From assembly GCA_009841145.1 (NCBI GenBank), contig VXMJ01000006.1, forward strand, positions 44,715 to 108,714: a stretch of DNA of 64,000 nucleotides, in the 5' to 3' direction. Made by a program: the position numbers and the translations under genes. Of the stretch, positions 28,997 to 37,374 are shown in pieces (within the stretch, counting starts at the first letter, position 1; every line of letters starts with the position of its first letter). Source of the stretch: Caldilineaceae bacterium SB0661_bin_34 (GTDB lineage Bacteria; Chloroflexota; Anaerolineae; Caldilineales; Caldilineaceae). Under the pieces are notes generated by a model. That model ran no database searches and was not told the DNA's origin. It saw only the letters and a list, made by a program, of their open reading frames with translations.

Positions 28997-29261
28997 GTTC
29001 GTCCGTTTCGGTCGCGGGCGCGGCCTCGGCGGCGGCCACCTTCAGCAGACGCTGCACGGCCGGTGTCGGCTGTGCGCCGCGGGCAATCCAGTGGTTGGCC
29101 CGTTCCACGTCCACAACGATGGTTTCCGGTTCGGTGCGCGGATTGAAGTGCCCGATGTTCTCGATGAAACTGCCGCTGGTGGCCTTGCGTTGATCCGCGA
29201 CCAGGATGCGGTAGGTCGGTTTGTTCTTGGTGCCTTTGCGCACCAGTCGAATGCGAACCAC
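28983..29261 (-). CDS. rpsP: 30S ribosomal protein S16
   Basis: 92-aa small-subunit protein, N-terminal MVRIRLVRKGTKNKPTYRI and FIENIGHFNPRT are conserved S16 segments. The C-terminal tail is acidic and alanine-rich. GTG start at 29261 with CAGGAGA upstream. Overlaps khpA by 14 bases. Confidence 0.97.
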   Translation of the reverse strand: MVRIRLVRKGTKNKPTYRILVADQRKATSGSFIENIGHFNPRTEPETIVVDVERANHWIARGAQPTPAVQRLLKVAAAEAAPATETDEHVEA

Positions 29262-29291
29262 TGTGTTGGGGTCTCCTGAGGGTTGTTGGTG

Positions 29292-30650
29292 TCAGCGGAG
29301 ATCCTGCCCCGCCATCAGTCGCTTCATGTGCCGCATGCGGCCACGCTGGCGGCCACGGCCGCCTCCTGATATCTCCTTCATCATGCCCTGTGCCTCGCGG
29401 AAGCGCTTGAGGAGGTCGTTCACGTCCTGTACGCGCGTACCGCTGCCGGCCGCAATGCGGCGGCGTCGGCTGCCGTTGAGCACGCTGGGGTTGCGCCGTT
29501 CCTGCAGTGTCATGCTGTTGACGATGGCTTCACTCTGCTTCAGGCTGTGCTCCATGTCCTCTTCGTCGAGATCTGCGAGCAGATTCCGGGCGCCCGGCAG
29601 GAGTTTCAGAAGGTCGGATAGGCTGCCCATCCTCTTGAGCGAACGCAACTGGTCGAGGAAATCCTCGAAATCGAGCTGGCCGCGGGCCATTTTGTCGCCC
29701 AGCCGTTCACTTTGCTCGCTGTCCAAAAACTGCTCGGCCTTCTCGATGAGGGTAAGGACGTCTCCCATGCCCAGAATGCGGCTGGCCATCCGTTCGGGCT
29801 CGAACACATCGAGCCCGTCCATCTGTTCGCTGGTCCCCATGAATTTCACGGGGACCCCGGTCACCTGACGCACACTGAGGGTGGCACCCCCGCGGGCATC
29901 GCCATCCACCTTGGTCATGATCAACCCGGTGAGGGGCACACTGGCTTGGAAGCCCTCCGCCACGTTGACGGCCTCCTGGCCGGTCATGGCGTCCACAACC
30001 AGCAGGGTCTCGGCCGGATTGACCCGATCCTTGATCTCGCCAAGCTCCGCCATCAACACGGAGTCGATTTGGGTTCGGCCGGCCGTGTCCAGGATGCAGA
30101 CCGTATGCGCCTTGCCGCGAGCGAACTTCATGGCGCGGGCCGCGATGTCGGGTGCCCGGGCACCTTCGCGCTGGGCGAACACGGGAACATCAATCTGCCT
30201 GCCCAGAGTCTCAAGTTGATCGATCGCAGCCGGCCGCTGTACGTCCGCGGCCACCAGGAGCGGAGTCTGACCCCGTCTGCGCAGGTGCACGGCCAGCTTG
30301 GCCGCCATCGTCGTCTTGCCCACACCCTGCAGGCCCACCAGGGCCAGGGCATGGGGAGCCTGGCCGGCAAAGTTCAGCGGCGCCGGTTCGCCCAGCAGAG
30401 AAATCAGTTCCGCATGCACGATTTTGACCACTTGCTGGCCGGGGGTCAGGCTCTGCAGGACTTCGGTCCCGACGGCGCGTTCCCGGATGCGCTGGGTGAA
30501 GTCCTTGACCACCCGGTAGTTGACGTCCGCCTCCAGCAGTGCCATGCGGATTTCGCGCATGCCGGCCGTAATGTCCTTCTCGTCCAGGCGCCCCTTGCGC
30601 GACAGGGCGTCGAAGGTGTTCTGAAGTCTTTGGCTCAGCGAATCGAACAT
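29292..30650 (-). CDS. ffh: Signal recognition particle protein Ffh
   Basis: 452-aa SRP54 GTPase that recognises signal peptides on ribosomes and targets them to FtsY. N domain (1-90), G domain with GLQGVGKTT, DTAGRTQID and TKVDGDARGG, then the methionine-rich M domain with RRRRIAAGSG RNA-binding segment and a basic, Met/Gly-rich tail. The ATG at 30650 gives the family N terminus MFDSLSQRL; a GTG four codons earlier is less likely. First gene of the ffh-rpsP-khpA-rimM block, with its own promoter. Confidence 0.97.
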   Translation of the reverse strand: MFDSLSQRLQNTFDALSRKGRLDEKDITAGMREIRMALLEADVNYRVVKDFTQRIRERAVGTEVLQSLTPGQQVVKIVHAELISLLGEPAPLNFAGQAPHALALVGLQGVGKTTMAAKLAVHLRRRGQTPLLVAADVQRPAAIDQLETLGRQIDVPVFAQREGARAPDIAARAMKFARGKAHTVCILDTAGRTQIDSVLMAELGEIKDRVNPAETLLVVDAMTGQEAVNVAEGFQASVPLTGLIMTKVDGDARGGATLSVRQVTGVPVKFMGTSEQMDGLDVFEPERMASRILGMGDVLTLIEKAEQFLDSEQSERLGDKMARGQLDFEDFLDQLRSLKRMGSLSDLLKLLPGARNLLADLDEEDMEHSLKQSEAIVNSMTLQERRNPSVLNGSRRRRIAAGSGTRVQDVNDLLKRFREAQGMMKEISGGGRGRQRGRMRHMKRLMAGQDLR

Positions 30651-30722
30651 GCCGGCAAGCACATGGGGTCAAATCGGACGGTGGGGAACCGCGTCGTCCG
30701 GCCCGATCGAACAGGACCGCAC

Positions 30723-30752
30723 ATTGTAGCGGCGGCCGAGTTTCAGACGCAA
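30723..30752 (-). promoter_or_regulatory. Promoter for the ffh block
   Basis: Minus-strand TTGCGT (30752-30747), 18-base spacer, TACAAT (30728-30723). Predicted start near 30716, about 65 bases before the ffh ATG. Confidence 0.6.
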
Positions 30753-30801
30753 TTTTTGCGGTTTCCGGACAGGCATCGCGCCCGGCTGGGAAACCGCCCG
30801 G

Positions 30802-31176
30802 TCAGAGGTCTTGGTCTTCGATGTTGTTGAGGGGGTTGAAGCGGAGCTCCGACACGGAACCTTCATCGGCCTGCCCAGCGTTCGGGATACCGTCGTTGGG
30901 CATTGGGTCCAGATCGCCGTACAGCATGCGTTGAATCCGATCACGCGCCCGGCCCGACATGGAAGGGGTGGCCTCCTGGGCCAGCAGCCGCAGCGCGTTG
31001 GCTATGATCAGACTCTCCTCGACGACGGTGCGGTCGGAGGCCGAGAGGGACGCCAAGTACCGATCCTGAAGTTCACTGTTGCCTGCCAGGTGATCGGCTT
31101 TGGCGAACAGCTTGCCAACGCGGCAATCTTCCTCCGACAGCGGAGGAAACTCCGTTTGTTGATCGAACGGGGGCAT
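30802..31176 (-). CDS. Small soluble protein encoded next to an ECF sigma factor
   Basis: 124-aa, acidic and mostly helical protein with no transmembrane segment and no recognised domain. Its ATG has AAGGAGA nine bases upstream and begins 17 bases after the sigma-factor stop, so the two are co-expressed. By position it could be a soluble anti-sigma or co-regulator, but the HxxxCxxC zinc anti-sigma motif is absent. The longer open frame upstream is inside the sigma gene. Confidence 0.7.
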   Translation of the reverse strand: MPPFDQQTEFPPLSEEDCRVGKLFAKADHLAGNSELQDRYLASLSASDRTVVEESLIIANALRLLAQEATPSMSGRARDRIQRMLYGDLDPMPNDGIPNAGQADEGSVSELRFNPLNNIEDQDL

Positions 31177-31192
31177 GTCGGATTCTCCTTGG

Positions 31193-31744
31193 TCAACCCA
31201 GGTCCCGCGCCAGGGCGGCCCTGAGTTCCTTAATGGCCCTGAACTGCATCGCCCTGATGGATACCTCGGTCTTGCCCATGATCGCCGCCACTTCCTTAAC
31301 GCCGTAGCCCTCAAGGAAGCGCAAGGATATTACCTGAGCCTGGGAGTCGGGTAGGCGCGCAATGGCCGCCCTCAGGGATTCGGCATCCAGGGAATCCCGC
31401 GTGGCGCGGAACGGGTCCGGTTCGCGCGAAGGCAGGTTCATGTGCGTGTCGATGGGGAAGAATGCGGCCCGCACGTCCCGGCGGATATGGTCGCGAATCT
31501 GGTTGTTGGCAATGGTGTAGAGCCATGAGGTGAAGGTGTACTTCCACGGTTGGCCTCTGTTGATGGCCTCGTAGACCTTGAGAAACACGTTGCCCGTGAG
31601 GTCCTCTGCCAGCTGAAGGTCGGGGATGCGCGTGTAGATGAATCGGAAAATGTGACCTGAGCACAGATCGAAAAGCTGGTTGAAGGCATCGGGATCGCCG
31701 TTCCGGGCGTCATCCAGAAGATCGGAGGGAATCTTGACTCTCAC
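31193..31744 (-). CDS. ECF-type RNA polymerase sigma factor
   Basis: 183-aa sigma-70 family factor with region 2 (about residues 22-90; DAFNQLFDLCSGHIFRFIYTR, AEDLTGNVFLKVYE, WLYTIANNQIRDHIRR) and region 4 (about 125-180; LPDSQAQVISLRFLEGYGVKEVAAIMG...VSIRAMQFRAIKELR). Region 4 is a complete helix-turn-helix. GTG start. It directs RNA polymerase to a small regulon, here unknown. Paired with the downstream small gene. Confidence 0.93.
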   Translation of the reverse strand: MRVKIPSDLLDDARNGDPDAFNQLFDLCSGHIFRFIYTRIPDLQLAEDLTGNVFLKVYEAINRGQPWKYTFTSWLYTIANNQIRDHIRRDVRAAFFPIDTHMNLPSREPDPFRATRDSLDAESLRAAIARLPDSQAQVISLRFLEGYGVKEVAAIMGKTEVSIRAMQFRAIKELRAALARDLG

Positions 31745-31877
31745 GTCGGGCCGGGCTGTGAAGAAGGGAGAAAAACGAGACCCGCAGACTCGTCCGTACT
31801 GTTAACGATAGCAGTCGCAGGGCCTGTCGGGGCTGTACATAGCAAAATTCGACCGCACTCCGGGGGGCGCAGCCACC

Positions 31878-32486
31878 TCATTCGTCCCGGGAGAGTCCGC
31901 GATCGTGGCGGGCTACGTAGTGCAGCCTCTGGCCGATTGTGACTAGGAGCGCCAGACACATGGGGATCAGCACCACATCTGCCACGTTCAACATGAGGCC
32001 GGCACCCAGCAACACGATGCGTTCGCTGCGCTGCAGCCAGCCGGCCTTGCCGGGAATCTCAAGACCTTCCGCCCTGGCCTTGACATAAGACACGACCACT
32101 GATGTTCCAATCACCGCTGCCGTCAATGGAATGCTCCAGCTCAACGGCAGGCGCATCGGCCCGCCAAGCTGCAGATGGATCAGCAGCCCCAACAGGACGC
32201 AGATTTCGGAAAGACGATCGAAAGTGCTGTCCAGGCAGGCTCCGTATCGCGTCACACGGCCCGTTTTTCGGGCCAGCAGTCCGTCCAGGCTGTCCAGGCC
32301 GGACACCAGGATGTAGGCCAGCCCACCCCATCGGATCCATCCGGCCGCAATCAAGCAGGCCGTGGCGACGGCCAGCCACAAGCCTGTCCAGGAGATCAGG
32401 TTGGGGGTCACCCGCAACCACAGCAGGAACCGCACGACGGGTAGTTCGACGTGGGCCAATAGGGAACGGCCCCAAGTCTCGATCAC
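31878..32486 (-). CDS. CDP-alcohol phosphatidyltransferase family protein
   Basis: 202-aa integral membrane enzyme with the complete CDP-alcohol phosphotransferase motif D-x2-D-G-x2-A-R-x8-G-x3-D-x3-D (GLDSLDGLLARK...GACLDSTFDR, about residues 65-91) and several hydrophobic helices. Family members make phosphatidylglycerol phosphate, phosphatidylinositol phosphate or related lipids from CDP-diacylglycerol. The length and N terminus (ETWGRSLLAHVELP...VTPN) suit the PIP-synthase/PgsA-like group, but the acceptor alcohol is not certain. GTG at 32486 is preferred; the open frame extends 27 codons further. Confidence 0.85.
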   Translation of the reverse strand: MIETWGRSLLAHVELPVVRFLLWLRVTPNLISWTGLWLAVATACLIAAGWIRWGGLAYILVSGLDSLDGLLARKTGRVTRYGACLDSTFDRLSEICVLLGLLIHLQLGGPMRLPLSWSIPLTAAVIGTSVVVSYVKARAEGLEIPGKAGWLQRSERIVLLGAGLMLNVADVVLIPMCLALLVTIGQRLHYVARHDRGLSRDE

Positions 32487-32657
32487 GGTTGTGCACAGCC
32501 TTGTTCCAGGGAATCTCGCTACATTCTGACAGTATCCGAACAACGCAGGACAGTCCGGCCCGTACACATGGGCCCTGAAGGCATGTTCGGGGGCGTGGTT
32601 GTGAGGGGTGGCCGGATCCGGTGCTTGCCGAATTAAGGTGCCGGGACGGGGTTCGCG

Positions 32658-32699
32658 TAAGATGGAGCTTGGCTCAATGCGGGCGACCGTGCCATCTTA
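32658..32699 (+). repeat. Inverted repeat upstream of mdh
   Basis: TAAGATGG (32658-32665) and CCATCTTA (32692-32699) form an 8-bp stem with a 26-base loop, 38 bases before the mdh start. It might be a leader stem or an operator. Confidence 0.35.
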
Positions 32700-32736
32700 G
32701 CCTTCCCGCATATCCTTTCAAACCACACTCTAGGAC

Positions 32737-33726
32737 ATGTCCCTTTCCGCCCCGATCAAAGTGGCAGTCACCGGTGCCGCCGGCAACGTCGGCTATGCGC
32801 TGGTTTTCCGCATCGCGGCCGGACAGATGCTGGACGCCTGCCAGCCGGTTCACCTGTCGCTGATCGAAATTCCACCTGCCATGCGCCAAGCGGAAGGTGT
32901 GGCCATGGAACTGGAGGACTGTGCCTTCCCACTGCTGGCCGGAATCGACGTGACCGATTCCGCCCAGGAGGGGTTCGATGGCGTACAGCACGCGCTGCTG
33001 GTGGGTTCCCGGCCCCGCGGGGCTGGCGAGTCCCGGGCGGATCTGGTCGGCAGCAACTTGCCGATTTTTCAGAGTCAGGGACAAGCCCTCAATGCCCGGG
33101 CTGCCGATGACGTGCGAGTGACGGTGGTTGGCAATCCGGCGAACCTCAACGCCCTGATTGCCCATCGCCATGCACCGGACATTCCGGCTTCAAGGTTCAC
33201 GGCCCTGACGCGCCTCGACCACAACCGGGCGGTGAGCTTGGTTGCTCGCACAGCCGGAGTGCGGCCCGATCAGGTGGCGGATGTGGCCATCTGGGGCAAT
33301 CACAGTGCCACGCAGTACCCGTGTCTGGCCCATGCCACAATCGATGGACACAGGGACTGGCCCCTGTTGTCGGATCAGGCCTGGATAGAGGAACAGTTCA
33401 TACCCAGAATCCAGAACCGCGGCGCGGAAGTCATTGAGGTCAGGGGGGCCAGCAGTGCGGCCAGTGCGGCCGTGGCCGTTACCGACCACGTGAGGGATTG
33501 GCACTTGGGTACCGGCTGTGCTCGGACCACCAGCATGGCCATCGTGGGCGAAGGGCAGTATGACACTCCGCCGGGGGTGGTCTTCAGCTTTCCGGTTAGG
33601 GTTCGGGATGGGGAAATTGAGGTTGTCTCAGGCCTTCAACTCACCCCTTTCGATCGTCGCATGGTGGATATCACGGGGCAGGATCTGCTGGAGTTGAGGC
33701 GCACGGCCGACGCGTTCCTGAGTTGA
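32737..33726 (+). CDS. mdh: Malate dehydrogenase
   Basis: 329-aa NAD-dependent enzyme interconverting malate and oxaloacetate in the TCA cycle. TGAAGNVGYAL is the nucleotide-binding turn (about residues 12-22); substrate arginines are in RPRGAGESRADL (about 91-102), the active-site Asp/Arg in LTRLDHNRA and catalytic His in WGNHSATQYP. This is the cytosolic-type (MDH2/plant cytosolic-like) group, not the LDH-like group. The stop overlaps the -35 element of the aromatic operon promoter. Confidence 0.96.
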   Translation: MSLSAPIKVAVTGAAGNVGYALVFRIAAGQMLDACQPVHLSLIEIPPAMRQAEGVAMELEDCAFPLLAGIDVTDSAQEGFDGVQHALLVGSRPRGAGESRADLVGSNLPIFQSQGQALNARAADDVRVTVVGNPANLNALIAHRHAPDIPASRFTALTRLDHNRAVSLVARTAGVRPDQVADVAIWGNHSATQYPCLAHATIDGHRDWPLLSDQAWIEEQFIPRIQNRGAEVIEVRGASSAASAAVAVTDHVRDWHLGTGCARTTSMAIVGEGQYDTPPGVVFSFPVRVRDGEIEVVSGLQLTPFDRRMVDITGQDLLELRRTADAFLS

Positions 33727-33752
33727 CAACGGGGACGCGGGTCAGGTAGTCT
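33723..33752 (+). promoter_or_regulatory. Promoter of the aromatic amino acid operon
   Basis: TTGACA (33723-33728, overlapping the mdh stop), 18-base spacer, TAGTCT (33747-33752). The -10 fits TANNNT and ends six bases before the A of the leader-peptide ATG at 33759, so the transcript is predicted to begin at or next to that ATG (leaderless). Confidence 0.65.
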
Positions 33753-33758
33753 GATCGC

Positions 33759-33932
33759 ATGAGCAATGCGATTGTGTCGCGGATCAACAAGTCCGCCGGT
33801 CAAGCCAGTGATCGCCCCGCACGCGGTGGTGCCGAGCCGGCGCGCGCCTTCTCGTTTAGCGACTATTTCTATTACCGATTTGCAGGGACGGGACCGCACC
33901 GCGAGCCAGGGAGTTGCGTACAGGTCAACTGA
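33759..33932 (+). CDS. Phe/Tyr-rich leader peptide of the aromatic operon attenuator
   Basis: A 57-codon frame between mdh and aroH. Residues 31-41 read FSFSDYFYYRF: four Phe and three Tyr within eleven codons (33849-33881). The peptide has no similarity to any protein family; its value is the codon run. Ribosome stalling there when charged tRNA-Phe or tRNA-Tyr is short would allow the antiterminator to form, as known for pheL-type and other amino acid leader peptides. The ATG sits at the predicted transcription start, so translation is probably leaderless. The stop codon is 25 bases before the terminator stem. Function is inferred from architecture. Confidence 0.75.
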   Translation: MSNAIVSRINKSAGQASDRPARGGAEPARAFSFSDYFYYRFAGTGPHREPGSCVQVN

Positions 33933-33964
33933 TACCGGACAACCAGGCGACGTAGGAGCGGTCC
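33822..33964 (+). promoter_or_regulatory. Alternative RNA pairings of the attenuator (antiterminator region)
   Basis: Two mutually exclusive 7-bp helices are possible. CGCGGTG (33822-33828) pairs with CACCGCG (33897-33903). GGACCGC (33891-33897) pairs with GCGGTCC (33958-33964), extendable past one A-A mismatch by two more pairs. The second helix captures the 5' arm of the terminator, so it would act as the antiterminator; the first blocks it. The shared bases are 33897-33900. Confidence 0.6.
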
Positions 33965-33986
33965 AGACTTGGATCGCTTTTTTTTT
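33958..33986 (+). terminator. Intrinsic terminator (attenuator) before aroH
   Basis: Stem GCGGTCCA (33958-33965) / TGGATCGC (33970-33977), eight pairs including one G-U, loop GACT, followed by nine T residues (33978-33986). It sits 25 bases after the leader stop and 42 bases before aroH, in the direction of the operon, where a terminator only makes sense as a conditional one. Confidence 0.85.
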
Positions 33987-34028
33987 GCTTGCCCTGGTAC
34001 ACCGCCTTGACCGGCTGGAAATCCACTT

Positions 34029-34463
34029 ATGACTGTTTGCAGAGGCGTGCGCGGCGCCACCACCGTTGTTGAGAACAATGCCCTGGAAATCTTGGCGGCC
34101 ACGCGGGAACTCTTGGCCATGATGATCCGGCTGAACGGAATCGAGGCGGAGGACGTTGCCTCGGGCATCTTTACGACCACGCAGGATCTGGTTGCCGTGT
34201 ACCCCGCGACCGCGGCCCGTCAGTTGGGCTGGATGTCCGTGCCGCTGTTGTGTGGTCATGAAATGGCAGTTCCGGACGGCCTTCCCCGGTGCGTCCGCAT
34301 CCTGCTGCACTGGAACACGGACCGCAGCCAGGACGAGATTCATCATGTGTACCTGAAGGAAGCGGTGCAGCTGCGCCCCGACCAGTCGGAGTTGCCGCCG
34401 GTGAACATGCAACAGTTGAACCAATGGGTGGATGACCAAATGCGCAGGCATGGAGGGGCGTGA
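34029..34463 (+). CDS. aroH: Chorismate mutase, AroH type
   Basis: 144-aa monofunctional chorismate mutase (trimeric AroH fold) that converts chorismate to prephenate, the branch point to Phe and Tyr. [10 protein letters not shown] with Arg near residue 8, [24 protein letters not shown] and [14 protein letters not shown] contain the conserved active-site residues. First structural gene after the attenuator; its stop overlaps the pheA start (TGATG). Confidence 0.95.
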   Translation: MTVCRGVRGATTVVENNALEILAATRELLAMMIRLNGIEAEDVASGIFTTTQDLVAVYPATAARQLGWMSVPLLCGHEMAVPDGLPRCVRILLHWNTDRSQDEIHHVYLKEAVQLRPDQSELPPVNMQQLNQWVDDQMRRHGGA

Positions 34464-35335
34464 TGAGAGTTGCCTTTCAGGGAGAGAACGGTGCCTATTC
34501 CCATGCGGCGATTCTCATGCATTTTGGCGAGGATCCCGGAATACAGGCGGTTCCCTGCCGCAGCTTTGCCGAACTCTTTGCCGCGGTGGACGCCGGTGAG
34601 GCGGATTTCGGCATGGTGCCTGTTGAAAACTCGCTTGGGGGCGCGGTCACGGGCATCAATGATCTGTTGCTGAACTACGACTTCAAGGCCTCTGCGGAGA
34701 TTCTTTATCCGGTGCGCCACAACCTGGTCGTGGCCCGACCGCCCGAAGGTTCCCCGCGGGATGAAATCACCCATGTGCGGAGCCATCCCCAGGCGCTGGA
34801 ACAGTGCCGGGAGTACCTGGCCCGCCAAGGCCTCGCGCCGGTGGACTGGTACGACACGGCCGGAGCCGCCAAGTCGTTGGTTGAGGAACCTGCTCCGGGA
34901 ACCGCGGCGCTGTCCAGTCTGATAGCCGCCAACACCTGGAATCTGGAGATCGTGGACAGGGACGTAGCCGATGGGCCGGGCAATCTGACCAGGTTTCTTC
35001 TGATCGGCCACGAGACCGCCGAGCGTACGGAGGACAGCAAGACGTCCGTGTTGTTCGCGGTCCCGGACCAGCCCGGGGGGCTGGTCAAGGCCCTGCAAGT
35101 GTTCTCCGATCGGAACATCAACCTCACCAACATCAGCAGTTTCCCCCGCCGCAATCGCAGGTGGAACTATGTGTTCTTCATGGAGTTTCTCGGCCATATC
35201 GAGGATCCGATCGTCTCGGAGGCGGTCACGCAGTTGCTGGTCAACACGGCTTTTCTGAAGCTGCTGGGCAGTTTTCCAAGAGCGCCCGAACCTGACCATC
35301 TGTCGCCGGGCCGTATTGCCGGATTGGGGAAGTAG
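34463..35335 (+). CDS. pheA: Prephenate dehydratase with ACT domain
   Basis: 290-aa enzyme producing phenylpyruvate from prephenate. Catalytic domain (1-185) includes VPVENSLGGAV and the TRF motif in GNLTRFLLIG; the C-terminal ACT domain starts near residue 195 (VLFAVPDQPGGLVKAL). In the phenylalanine-binding ESRP position this protein has SSFP, so feedback control by Phe may be weak or lost. ATG 34463 overlaps the aroH stop. No fused chorismate mutase, which is supplied by aroH. Confidence 0.95.
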   Translation: MRVAFQGENGAYSHAAILMHFGEDPGIQAVPCRSFAELFAAVDAGEADFGMVPVENSLGGAVTGINDLLLNYDFKASAEILYPVRHNLVVARPPEGSPRDEITHVRSHPQALEQCREYLARQGLAPVDWYDTAGAAKSLVEEPAPGTAALSSLIAANTWNLEIVDRDVADGPGNLTRFLLIGHETAERTEDSKTSVLFAVPDQPGGLVKALQVFSDRNINLTNISSFPRRNRRWNYVFFMEFLGHIEDPIVSEAVTQLLVNTAFLKLLGSFPRAPEPDHLSPGRIAGLGK

Positions 35336-35398
35336 AGCTTCCATCCATTCAAGTTTCAAACCCCTTGCCCATTCAATCAAGCCAAGCAAAGGACCACC

Positions 35399-36415
35399 AT
35401 GATTGTTGTAATGAAACAGACGGCCGACGCTGACGACACGGCGCGGGTCGCTCGGCACATTGAGGAAAAAGGCTTCAGCTTGCATATCAGCAAGGGTGAG
35501 GCCAGGACGATCATCGGCATCATCGGTGCCAATGAACATGAACTGGACAGCGATTCATTCGAGGTTTTGCCGGGTGTGGAGAAGACGATGCGCATCATGC
35601 AGCCGTTCAAGGCAGCCAGCCGCGACTTCACCCAGAAAAAGACCGTGATCAACGTCAACGGCTCCCAAATCGGCGGGGATCGGGTTGCCGTGTTCGCGGG
35701 ACCTTGCAGCGTGGAGACCCGCGAGCAGATTCTGGAGACGGCCCACGCGGTGGCCGACACCGGGGCGCAGTTCCTGCGCGGCGGCGCCTTCAAGCCCCGC
35801 TCATCGCCCTACAGCTTCCAGGGACTGGGTCACGAAGGGTTGGAACATCTGGCGGAGGCGCGCGAAAAGACAGGCCTATCCATCATCACCGAGGTGATGA
35901 GCGTGGAGGACATTGATCTGGTGGAGCAGTACACCGACATCTTTCAGGTTGGCGCCCGCAACACACAGAACTATCCCCTGCTTAAGGCCCTGGGCCGGGC
36001 CAGCAAGCCCGTGTTCCTCAAGCGGGGCCTCGCCGGCACGCTGGAGGAGCTGCTCATGAGCGCGGAGTACATCCTCAGCGAAGGCAACATGAACGTGATG
36101 CTGTGTGAACGGGGGATCCGTACCTTCGAGACCTACACGCGCAACACCTTCGATGTCAACGCGATCCCGGTGTTGCAGAACCTGACCCATCTTCCGGTCA
36201 TCGCGGATCCGGCGCATGGCACCGGCAAGTGGGACCTGGTGAGCCCGATCTCGAAGTCGGCGGTGGCCGCAGGCGCCGACGGTGTGATGATCGAGGTTCA
36301 TCCCAACCCCGCCCAGGCCAAGAGCGACGGGGCACAGAGCCTGACGCTCAAGAACTTCACGGCGCTGATGAAGGACCTGAAGCGGGTGGCGGCAGCGGTT
36401 GACCGCTCCATCTGA
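35399..36415 (+). CDS. aroF: 3-Deoxy-7-phosphoheptulonate (DAHP) synthase, type I-beta
   Basis: 338-aa first enzyme of the shikimate pathway, condensing PEP and erythrose 4-phosphate. A ferredoxin-like regulatory domain (1-75; CH-like [15 protein letters not shown]) as in Thermotoga maritima DAHP synthase precedes the barrel. Metal and substrate residues are visible: [36 protein letters not shown] and IEVHPNP. The N-terminal domain in this type mediates Tyr inhibition. AAAGGA is six bases before the ATG. Confidence 0.96.
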   Translation: MIVVMKQTADADDTARVARHIEEKGFSLHISKGEARTIIGIIGANEHELDSDSFEVLPGVEKTMRIMQPFKAASRDFTQKKTVINVNGSQIGGDRVAVFAGPCSVETREQILETAHAVADTGAQFLRGGAFKPRSSPYSFQGLGHEGLEHLAEAREKTGLSIITEVMSVEDIDLVEQYTDIFQVGARNTQNYPLLKALGRASKPVFLKRGLAGTLEELLMSAEYILSEGNMNVMLCERGIRTFETYTRNTFDVNAIPVLQNLTHLPVIADPAHGTGKWDLVSPISKSAVAAGADGVMIEVHPNPAQAKSDGAQSLTLKNFTALMKDLKRVAAAVDRSI

Positions 36416-36456
36416 TCCGGCCCGGACTGCACTTGACCCGTCCACCGAGAAGACCC

Positions 36457-37356
36457 ATGTCGTTTACATTGGCCGACTGCCGCGTTGCGGTGGTCGGCCT
36501 GGGCCTGATCGGCGCTAGCCTGTGCGCCGACCTCACCCGCCTTAAGGTTTGCCGCGAAGTGCGTGGCGTCAGCCGTTCGTCCAGGACGGTGGCTCGCGGT
36601 ATCGCGGAGGGCATCATCGACCAGGGAACCACCAGTTTGCAGACTGGCGTCCAAGGGGTCGACATCGTGATTCTGGCCTCGCCGGTCCGCATCGCAATCG
36701 GACAGCTGGAACGAATTTCCGGCCATCTCAAGGAGGGGGCCATCGTTGCCGATGTTGGCAGCACCAGCGTTGAGGTGGTCAAGGCCATGGCAAGGATGCC
36801 AGCACATGTCCAGCCGATTGCCACGCATCCGATGGCCGGCAAGGAAACCAGCGGTTTCGACTCGGCGGAACGGGGACTGTTTGACAACGCAACCTGGATT
36901 TTAACCCCTCTGGAACGGACATCGAGCCGGACTGTGGACGTGTTTCGCGAACTGGTTGTGGCCGTCGGTGCCCACCCGCTGATGATGGAACCCCACAAGC
37001 ACGATCGGGTGGTGGCCGCCATAAGTCACGTGCCGTTTCTGCTTTCCAGTGCACTGGTGGACAGCGTCGTCCGGGCCGGTGAGCAGGATCCGGAGGTCTG
37101 GGAATGCGCGGCAGGCGGTTTCCGCGATACGTCAAGGGTTGCGGCCAGCGAGGCCGCCATGTTCATAGACATTCTGATGACCAATCGGGAGAACGTCCAC
37201 CATCAACTGGATCGATTTATCCAGGGGATCCGGGAGCTGCGTTCAATGCTGGTGGAACGGCAGGAGGATGAATTGGTGGCCCGGTTGTCCGCGAACCGGG
37301 ATGCGCGGCTGGCTTGGTATGCGGACTGGATGGAGCGGAACCGACCGGAGATTTGA
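36457..37356 (+). CDS. tyrA: Prephenate dehydrogenase
   Basis: 299-aa NAD(P)-dependent enzyme of the tyrosine branch. Rossmann GLGLIGASL at residues about 13-21, then ATHPMAGKETSGFDSA, a catalytic His segment, and a helical dimer domain. It lacks an ACT domain. Some members prefer arogenate; this cannot be decided here. The ATG at 36457 is chosen over a TTG eight codons upstream. Confidence 0.93.
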   Translation: MSFTLADCRVAVVGLGLIGASLCADLTRLKVCREVRGVSRSSRTVARGIAEGIIDQGTTSLQTGVQGVDIVILASPVRIAIGQLERISGHLKEGAIVADVGSTSVEVVKAMARMPAHVQPIATHPMAGKETSGFDSAERGLFDNATWILTPLERTSSRTVDVFRELVVAVGAHPLMMEPHKHDRVVAAISHVPFLLSSALVDSVVRAGEQDPEVWECAAGGFRDTSRVAASEAAMFIDILMTNRENVHHQLDRFIQGIRELRSMLVERQEDELVARLSANRDARLAWYADWMERNRPEI

Positions 37357-37374
37357 CGACAGAGGGAGCAAGGT

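Noticed and set aside
33766..34032. 88-codon frame in the aroH leader
   Set aside because: Overlaps the leader peptide in another frame and reads through the terminator T-run; it has no aromatic bias and no start signal.
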